Shown piece by piece: positions 53,701 to 63,300 of a stretch of DNA of 64,000 nt. The DNA comes from Undaria pinnatifida. Lineage: Eukaryota; Sar; Phaeophyceae; Laminariales; Alariaceae. The stretch's first letter is position 1, and each line of letters starts with the position of its first letter. Below the pieces are notes generated by a model. That model had not been told where the DNA came from. It did not search any database and saw only the letters and a list, made by a program, of their open reading frames with translations. Position numbers and translations under genes: made by a program. The stretch is from positions 11,576,945-11,640,944 of the forward strand of contig JABAKD010000006.1 of NCBI GenBank assembly GCA_012845835.1, read 5' to 3'.

Positions 53701-56700
53701 GCGTATGTCATGGGGATGGGGGAGAAGAGCCTGCTTAGTGATCCCGGATCCGAGTTACGACGAGGGTGGGAGGGGAAGGAGAGTGCGGAGATAATAAAAG
53801 GGATGAGCCAAAAAGCAACAGTACCTCTGTCGTATCGCGCGTCTCCTACCTTCGCCAACCCATTAGGAATACGACCTACAATGGGGGGCTCCCAATACTG
53901 CGGGTTCAATAGTGCCGCTGCCTCCAATAGTGCCGGTTGAATGTTGTCGCTGCCTCCAACAGTGCCGGCTGAATAGTGCCGCTGCCTCCAATAGTACCGG
54001 TTGAATGGTACCGCTGCTTCCGATAGTGCCGGTTGAATGGTCCGCCGCCTCCAGTAGTGCCGAGTGAATAGTGCCGCTGCCTCCAATAGTGCCGGTTGAA
54101 TGGTGCCGCAGCTCCCTATAGTGCTGGTTGAATAGAGCCGCTGCCTCCAATAGTGCCGGTGAAATCGCTTGACACGGCTGGATCTTTCATAACTAGCTCT
54201 ATAGTAAACTCTATTCCCAACAGTGCTGGTGCCCTGAATAGTGCCGGTATGTTGGGTTGGCACATACCGGCACTGAGTTCCCCACTGTATAGTAGCAGCG
54301 GCAGCGATGGGGCGTGTCTATTTCTGGTCCCCTGCGCAAATCGTCGATAAATGCATCTTTGACGAGTCTCCAAGTACTCGTGACTTCACCCACTCCTGCC
54401 GTGTCTCGTGTACAGAAAGGAATTTATTTGCGATCAATACCTTTTTTGACGCCCTCACCCGCTTCCCCCTCCCGCACTACCTCCCGCCTCCCTCCACACG
54501 CTGAAACCCACTACCCCCTTTCGCGCTGTATGCAGCTTCTTCCTTTTGGTGCTGACTCTATTCCTAGTGATGGTGACTAAGGCTGCCGAGACTGTCGAAG
54601 ATGCAGCGAGGGAAACAGAGGATGCTGCTAATGAAAACGCTGCAAATGATGCTGTGTCCGCAGGGATGAGCAGCAAGTGAGATATGCTAAGCATATATGC
54701 TATTAAGTTAATAAATGTTGGTAATAGTCTGTTTTTCTGTGTTCTTTGGATTAATTTTAGTCCTGCGTACTAAGATTCTATAAAGATGTTTTGGAGATGA
54801 TGTATTCAGATTCTATTAAGATGCCACTATTTCTTTTCTTTTTTTTTCGCACACTTCTACTTTCCAGCTTCTGGACAAGCCGTGGTCACAGGTGTCGTCC
54901 CTTCTTCCCCCCGGTTCTTGCCTTTAGTTTTTATCGCGCATAGGGTTCGGGACTCCCACTGCTCGTCGATTTTTCATCGAGTCTTGCTAACTCACGCTCT
55001 CGCGCTTTCCGCAAGTCAATTTGTGCACTAGAAAAAGTCCCCACGAATTTATACGAGTATGCACTTGGCGGGGCTCGAACTCACGAAACTGACCTATACC
55101 AGGCTCGAGGATAAACTGATACGCCACCGGGGCGACCGGATCAACTATATACGTACCTGGTACAGTTTTTCGGGGTGTCGAGGCCTCTTTTGACCTTATT
55201 ATACTGTTACTACTGGTGGTGTCTAACACTGTCGAGACTGCAGACGATGCCGCAAAACGGAAGATACCACTAGTGAAAATGCTAGGGATGCCGTGTCCGC
55301 TCGAATTAGCAGCAAGTGAAATTATTTTTGTGCTATTAAGATATTGCTACGATTATGTTCTGATGGTGTTAAGATGCTTTTTTGGTGGTGTTAAGATGCC
55401 GTTAAGATTACGTTTAGAGTATCTTACGATGCCGTCAAAATTGTGCTAATATGCCATTAAGCTCTTGATATTTTACCTGGTATTGTTATGCTGTTGAAAT
55501 TATATTGAGGTGCTCTGACGATTCTATCATATTAGATTCTTATCAAGATGCGTACGCTGAAGATTCTATCAAGATGAAGATGCTGTTAAGATACTAATGA
55601 TTTGTTACTAAGACTGTAGGATACTGCGAGAGACACAGAATACGCTGTAAGTGAATCCGCGGCGAGGAAAACTGTGTCCGCGGGAATGAGCAGCGACTGA
55701 GTTCATGTGACTTACATTTGTATAGTAAAATACTGTTCAATATGTGTTAAGCGCGACGCGCCTGTGGCATGGACGATCGTATCCTCCACGCCGATAGCGT
55801 TACAAGGCAGATGGTAAGACCGTACGACTTAAAGTCGTATGATTTCCTTCTCTCTTCACCCCACCCCGTTAGACTGGTCGCGTTGTTCAACAAGTTGAAG
55901 ATATACCCTGACTGTGCGGCTGAATATCATTGTCGCCTATTTCCAGATCGTCGCCCTCTTTGTTTCTCCATCTCTCTCTCCATCCCTCAGGCTTGTCGCG
56001 TTCGTCAAGAAGTGGAAGGACACCCTGATTGTGCGCTTCAAGATCATCGTTGCCCATTTCCAAATCGTCACCACCTTTCCTGCCGTGTTGGACGTGCAAT
56101 GGCCCGAGGCCTTCAATAGGTATGACGGTATGCCCAATGCGTTATGTGTTATATTTGTTGTGTGCTGCTTTTGCGTTGACCTTATTGTCTTTTGTTTGTC
56201 TTGGCTTGGCTGTTTTTTGTCGTGTCTTGCCTTGTCTTGCCTTGTCTTGCCTTGCCTTGCCTTGCCTTGCCTTGCCTTGCCTTGCCTTGCCTTGCCTTGC
56301 CTTGCCATGTCTCGCCTTGCCTTACCTTGCCTTGCCTCGCCTGGGCTGGTCTAGCCGTGTCATGCCTTGCCTGTACCGTATCCACATACCGTGTACCACA
56401 TACCATATACCATATCAGGTATACCATGTTTCGTATGTACCGTACCGTGTATCGTGTACCATGCTCCAGGTATGCCGACAAGGCCCTGTGATCAGCCTCA
56501 ACTTATGGGGCATCCTGAGCAAGAGCTGCTTCTTTCGGCCCGACAATCTAAACTGCGGCGTACCACATTTCCCGTACCGTGTATTATGTACCATATTTCC
56601 CGTACCGTGTATCGTGTACCATGCGCCAGGTATGCGGACAAGGTTTCCGTGATCAGCCTCAACTTCTGGGGCATCCTAAGCCAGAGCTGCTTCTTTCAAC

Positions 56701-59700
56701 CAGATTACTTGAAGCAGCTCATCTTCACCACCTTGCTGCCGCTAGGCATCGTGGGCGTTCTCATCATTTACTACGCAAAGACTATCAAGTGAGATGCCGC
56801 ACGTATGAAATACCGATGTATTTTTTTGGATTCGGTGTTATGACGTCAGCTGGCTTCGCAGAGTCAGCGCAGTATTGTTGTTTTTATTATAGTAGTCGTA
56901 TTTTGTTGTTTTGTTGTTTTTGTGTTTTTTGTTATTTTGTTGTATACTTTCATTACATGAAATCGCCTTGCTGCCGCTAAGCATCGTAGACGTTCTCGTC
57001 ACGTATTACGCCAAGACCACCAAGTGAAACGCCACACGTGCCGCATTTGACGTAAGAAACCACCCCGGGTGATAATTGCTTCGAAAAATTCTTTCTCATC
57101 ACACGGTGTGGTTTCCTGTGGCCGAGTGGTATATATCGAACCCCGGTAACAACCTTGCTTTTATCATTGTTTTGATCACCGGGGATGGTTTCTTGTGGTC
57201 CAGTGGTATCAAAGAGAAGGATGGGTATATTCCGTCAAAAATACGGCATTCATGTACCAGTGCGCTTATAAATATAAGCTCGATAGGAATACCTGAAAAT
57301 GTGCGAAACTCCGCAATATTAGGTAGGGGATGGTAATTAAACATCCCCAGGTCAACCAGTGGATGTTTCAATCCTTGGTCAATTTGGATGGAGATAGGAT
57401 TATTACCGATTATTACGGATTCTTAGGTTTATGATGGAGGCACGCCATGGCCTCAATTCCACAAGGAGATTATGTTTAGCTTCCTATCGAGCTTGTACTT
57501 GCTGTCGGACTGGTATAGATGTGTGTTAGGTTTTGTCATGAAGAAACGTAGCGTCAGCCGCCGACGTAAAGTCACTACTGTGTTAATATTAGTATGTTTA
57601 TATCTTGGTACGGAGTATAGTCTCAGTGTTAATATCACTATATCTAAAGGTGTTTTTCGCCCGCACATAAGAGACAATGGCGATATGGCAAGCAACTCCC
57701 CAGGAACTAATCCAGCGTCAATAGGAGAACATCAGAAAACATATCAACTTGTCCTGTGTGCTGAAACGAAGACCGTGCCTCTCTTACGTGATGTGTTTGT
57801 TTTTTCTTTTGGAAAGTGGGGTCGGATGCGGCCGAAGATGAAGGCTTCTTGGGACAGGACTACGGAAGCTGTACAATCTGCAAGACGTAGGACAGCAGTC
57901 ATAATAAAGCATAATAACAGATGTGGGATATATCGTGATATGCCCGGCGTTTGCATGTGATCTATCCTGCGTCCTCAACCGTTCTAAGCCTACATTTTAT
58001 TTTATTTTCAGAAAAGTGGGGTCGGATGCGGCTAAGCGAAGGGCTGCTTGGGACAGGACTGCTGGTGGAGTGCTTCTCACCGGTTTTTTCTTCTACATCG
58101 TCACCAGCACACTGGTGAGTCCCCCCCAACATATCCAATATGCAGGAAAGTACGCACAAGGTGCCAAAGTCCGCCTCTTAAGCGGTTCTTAGTAGGATGC
58201 AGCTCACCCTTCATGCGACTCGCGGAACACCTCATGGCGCTTCGTGCTTTGTACACCCTATGTCTGCCTGGTCGGTGAAAAACCCGACATGTTCCGTCCC
58301 TGCATACTAGGGATGCGGGGGTCTATGGTCTAATGACTTCGGCAACACTGCCAATGAATACCCCCCCCCCCTCCCTCGCTTCGTGCGCAGTGCTAACAGA
58401 TTCTACGTCAACCCCCCCCCCCCCTCCGTTTTGGGACTACGACCGTGCGTGGTGATGAGTACACCCGCCCCCCCCTCTCGTGCGTCTCGAAAAGGATATG
58501 TGGTCAATGGTCAAATGACCAAGGCAAGCAACAAATGAGTATCCCCCCCCCCCCCCCCCCCCCCCCCCCCGCGCGCTCTTTGGTCTCAAGACTACAGTCG
58601 TGCATGCTATTGAGCCCCCCCCCCCACACGCTCGCTTCTTGTGCGTTGCTTTTTATGAGCAGATTCTGCAGGCGTTCGATTGCCAAGATTTCGAGGACGG
58701 GTCTAGTTACCTCAAGGCCGACTACCGCATCAGCTGCAACAGTGACAAGTACAACTTTATATTGGTGAGCTTGGAAGGAGAGATGTCGGTCGCCTGGGAA
58801 AACAGTGCACACATCGGGCAGATACATCACGGTGTAGACCATATAAATCACCTACAGATTATATAGATCATATCTGTCGTCATGGTATGCTATGCCCAGG
58901 ATTTGTGAAGTACAGATCCTAGGTAGGAAACATGTGTTACCTGAAAGCGGACCACCACATCAGCTGCAACAGTGACGAGTACAACTTCATGCTAGTGAGG
59001 TTGTGTCGGGTGATGTCGGTCACCTTGGAAAACAGTGCCCACATCGAAAAGATATGTTACGATCTAGATCATATCTCTCGTCATGGTATGCTGCGCAGAA
59101 TCTGTGTATACAGCACAGATCCAACCTAGGAAACACGTGTTGCTTTAAAGCGGACTACCGCATCAGCTGCAACAAAGTGATAGGAACGCATGCATTCCGG
59201 CATTCACGAGTTTTTGGGTGGGTGGTGATTTTGGGTCAAATACGAGGTGGGTGGTGATTGTAGACCGCTTGGCATCCCCCCATTGTTTCGCTGATACTGA
59301 ACGAATAGTGGCTATATCGATATCGTATTGATCCTGAGAACAAGATCATATCGATCTGACATCGATACTATATCGATATGATTTTTTCGTTTTCTCGTAA
59401 TCGTATCGACTACAATAATGGTTCGATATGCATTAGGTGCGCTCACCCCGATTTAAGAGTTCGCAAGATGAAAGCATGCGAGATTTTAGAGCGATCAAAT
59501 CTGCGTATGCCGCCTAAACTTTTTTTTCTTTTGCTCATCCCTTATATTACATTCGCACTTTTCGTGCTCCTTCTCCCTCCCACGGTAGTAACTCAGATCC
59601 AGGGTCACTAAGCAGGCTCTTGTCCCTCCTCGATACGCGCCTTCATTGTTTGTCGCGAGATGACTCCAGCTATTTCTTCCTCGTCGACTCGCATCGAATT

Positions 59701-60270
59701 GCACTAAAAGCTACTATAATAGAGACAAGAGCAGTGTGTAGTTAACAAGCCGAAATTTGCACGGGGTGCTCTCAAGTCGAAGCGTCTACTGTATATACGT
59801 CGTACCAAGTATACCGCTAACCGAAAAAGCGCATGTATGCCATATCCCATTCCTTTTTTCTCTTTTCTTGTCCCTCTCTACAGGGGTACGCTATTGCGAT
59901 GTGCATCGTATTCCCGGCCGGTATCCCTTTGACCTACCTCGTCGTGCTTTATGTGGGGAAGGAGCGCATCAATCCCGAACCTCTCGACCACAACCTGTCG
60001 TACAAGATGAGGGAATTGGATCCCACCATCCAGAAAACCAAGTGAGTGTTGCGCTAGTGATGTGTTCGTGCGATTACTGTGGCACTACCCCTGCTGCTAC
60101 TTCTAGTACTCGTATTTTTGCCACTACTGTTAAGTGCTACTAGTGCTACTACGACTGCTATTACCATTACTACTATTATTACTACTACTGCCACTACTAC
60201 GACTACTACTGTACTACTACTAACACTACTACTAACACTACTACTGTTGAAACTACTACTACTACTACTA

Positions 60271-60302
<32 letters not shown>

Positions 60303-63300
60303 CTACTGCTACTACTACTACTACTACTACTACTCCTACTACTACTACTACTACTGCTACTACTACTACTACTACCACTACTACTACTACTAACACTACT
60401 ACTAACACTACTACTGTTGAAACTACTACTACAACCCCTCGTCCACAGGCTGACCCACGAGAAGAGGAAAATAGACCGATCCATCCAGAAAACGAACCGA
60501 ATACATAGTACTATTAATAGCAGTAATGGTAGGAATACTATTATACTACTATTATACTCACAATGATGACTGTTATGCTACCTACTGCTGGATGACTGCC
60601 ACCCACTGTTACACTATCGCGTACTACTGCCTAACTTGTCGAATACCGTCAACACATCAACACGCCACCTTTCCGCGCAGGTTCTTGTGGGGCACGTACC
60701 GACCTCACGTATACTACTACGAAGTGTGGGAGTGCATCCGAAAACTCTTGCTAACGGGACTGTTGGTTTACTTCGAGGAAGGAACGGCCACTCAGGTGGG
60801 AACCAATCGGGTTTAAGTTCTTTGAATAAGGAATTTGTAAAGAGATAATCGTTTATTGGTGAAAGGGGTACAACAACAGGATTGGGAGTGCATCTGAGAA
60901 CTCTCGCCCACGGGACTGTTGATTTACTTTCGGAAAGGACGTCCGCTCACGTGTGAACCAATCAGAATCAACGCGGGGGTTGATTGGCTGGCATTGTCTG
61001 GCAGGACCATGCTTACCAGTTAGTAGTGCAATGCTGGCACTGTTTGGGGTAAACCGAAAAACGAAAGGTAGCTTGCATGGACCGAACAACGATCCAATGT
61101 AATGGGGCCTGAGCAAGCGTAGTTACCGTGGTTATAATATTACTGTCCAACATGAGTCTAATTTAGCTCGTTGTTTGTGTGAGACAATCCGCGCAGACAA
61201 ATATTGAAGGTTCGACAGCCTTTTTTTAATCGCCTGCGGAATGCGCCATATATCCGCTTGCTTATGGACATCGCGTGTTGCGATAATTGATACTTGGTAT
61301 AATATACTAAACGCACATACACCCAAGTTCCGATGCGTGTGCCTCGTCTTCGATCATCCAAATGTCGAACTTCGCTTTTTTCCTTTTTTTGTTCAAATCG
61401 TTTTCGGAATGCCCGATGTTTCGGCTTGCCCATTGACATGCTCATGACGCTAGCGGGCCTTCGGGCCTTCGTGTTCCGCCGGGGTTGCGGTCTTGGCTCT
61501 GGTCATCGAAATGTTGAAAAGTGTTCGGCGTTTTGCTTTATATGGTTTTCGATTCATACATCGGCAGATGTTTTGGCTTCCTTGTTGACGTTCGCGTGTT
61601 GCGATGTTTCGGCTGTTTTTTACGTCACGCGTTCCAGGTGGTGATCGCGATGCTCATCACGCTAGCGGGCCTGCGCGTGCTGTCGGGCTTAAGGCCTTAC
61701 CGCCAGGGGGACGAGAACAATCTCGCGGAGGCGTCGCTGTGGGTCACCTTCTTGACGCTGTGAGTTCCTAGCCACACCCTAACCCTAACCCTGCTTTTTG
61801 TTAGGCTTAGAGGTTAAAACCCTTGTTTTGTTGTTAGAATTAAAAATATGCTACAACTGTGGTGGGATCGATAATTTCGTCGAAGCTCGTATTTGCAACC
61901 TGTGTATTATACTCCCGACCGCGCGTGTTACGGGGTCTGCATGTCCTCGTGAAGGACATAGGTCGGCGACCCCCTTAGTGCTAGCTGGTACCAGGGTGGA
62001 CAGGGTGACAAAGACGCGCAGTATTTCATCACTCTGCGCACGGAAACCATAAACGCCTTTTTGAGGGGGATAAAATCTGACGGCTATGAACCCTTCAACA
62101 CGACACTCCAATTTGGGGGAATAAACACTTGGAATTAGACTAGGGTCATTTTTGGCTTCGAAAAGGGTTGGTAGGTACAGTAGGGGTTCCCCAGTAAGGC
62201 GGCGGTGTGCCAGAGCAATATGACCGCCTTGTTGGGGGAAGCCGCCTTATCCATGCCGGGTTATGAGCGCAATTCCCTCTCGCGCCAAGCGATTTTAACC
62301 GCCTTGCATCGGGATACCGCTTTACTCAGACCGCCTCATTGGGGGACCCCTACTGTAATGCGAGATTTATTGTTAAGGTTATGATACACCCTACGGTAGA
62401 AGAGGCGAACTATTTCTTTTATAAGGGTTGTCGTATGAGGAGCTCTATGCCCTATACCCCAGACCCAGGTACTGAATTTGAGAAAAATGAAAGTGCAACC
62501 CGATGAACAAACCATCCCATGGCCTAGGTATTGAAATACTATGTATTGCGAAACCAAAATGACATTCGGCGCTTTCACTGGGAAACCTTTTTGGCGGAAA
62601 AATTTACTTGAATTCAGTATAGGGAGGGATTTTGGGGCTCTAAGGGGTTAAGGAGCCCCGTCATTCAGAAAGTATGTTGAAAAACCAAAGTGTTACCTCC
62701 ATCGCGTAGCACTTGTCTTCTACTTTACACCGCGCCGAAATATCGGGACCCTTTTCTTCCGAGCTAGCTAACGCCGGGTTCCACGATCACTGACAGAGAT
62801 TCGCCTACACTACTACGATTCTCCGAATAAGCAACCAACGCACACGAGTTTGCGACAGTTACACTTACCTGGTATATACCAGTATCCTGTATCCTGCTGC
62901 GCGATTTCTAGCGAGATCTATGCTGTATACGTACCTGGTACTATATTTCGGGGGTTCAGATCTTCAGACCTTCGTGATGCCACTCTGTAGCAGTGTGGGC
63001 CTGGCACATACGTAGGCTGACTTCCGATTCCATTTTGTTTTATTTTTTTAGGCGGATGCATGGATTGCTTCAGCTGTGATATACATTTGGTTTGCTTTGC
63101 TTTGTTTCCCTGGTATATTCTTCCACTCCAAAGTGACTGGAGCCTCCTATCCTGTGACCACGTACTTGATATCATGCGAGTTAACGTGATAACAACAACC
63201 GTGTCTTTGTCGAAGCCGTTCTGTGACGGTATTTGTCTTCTACTGATACGAAATCGTAGTTTGACACATGCTACGTCAGAGGTGCACTGGCTCTTTTTTG

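Noticed and set aside
53625-54263. 212-codon minus-strand frame with GTIGGSGTIQP repeats
   Set aside because: It is the translation of the 31 bp minisatellite and a SINE-A body, inside an intron.
57110-57215. Two tRNA-like words ('gtggccgagtggtat', 'gtggtccagtggtatc')
   Set aside because: They look like A boxes, but no B box at the right distance and no cloverleaf can be drawn.
57472-57960. 162-codon plus-strand frame
   Set aside because: It lies in the intron between exons f and g, contains the decayed copy of exon g in the wrong setting, and has no family likeness.
60446-60503. An extra exon between exons i and j
   Set aside because: It has an acceptor and an open frame, but it resembles the end of exon i, lacks a donor in the needed phase, and exons i and j already join correctly.
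61776-61795. Telomere-like 'ccctaaccctaaccctg'
   Set aside because: Only about three units within an intron; too short for a telomere or an interstitial telomeric block.
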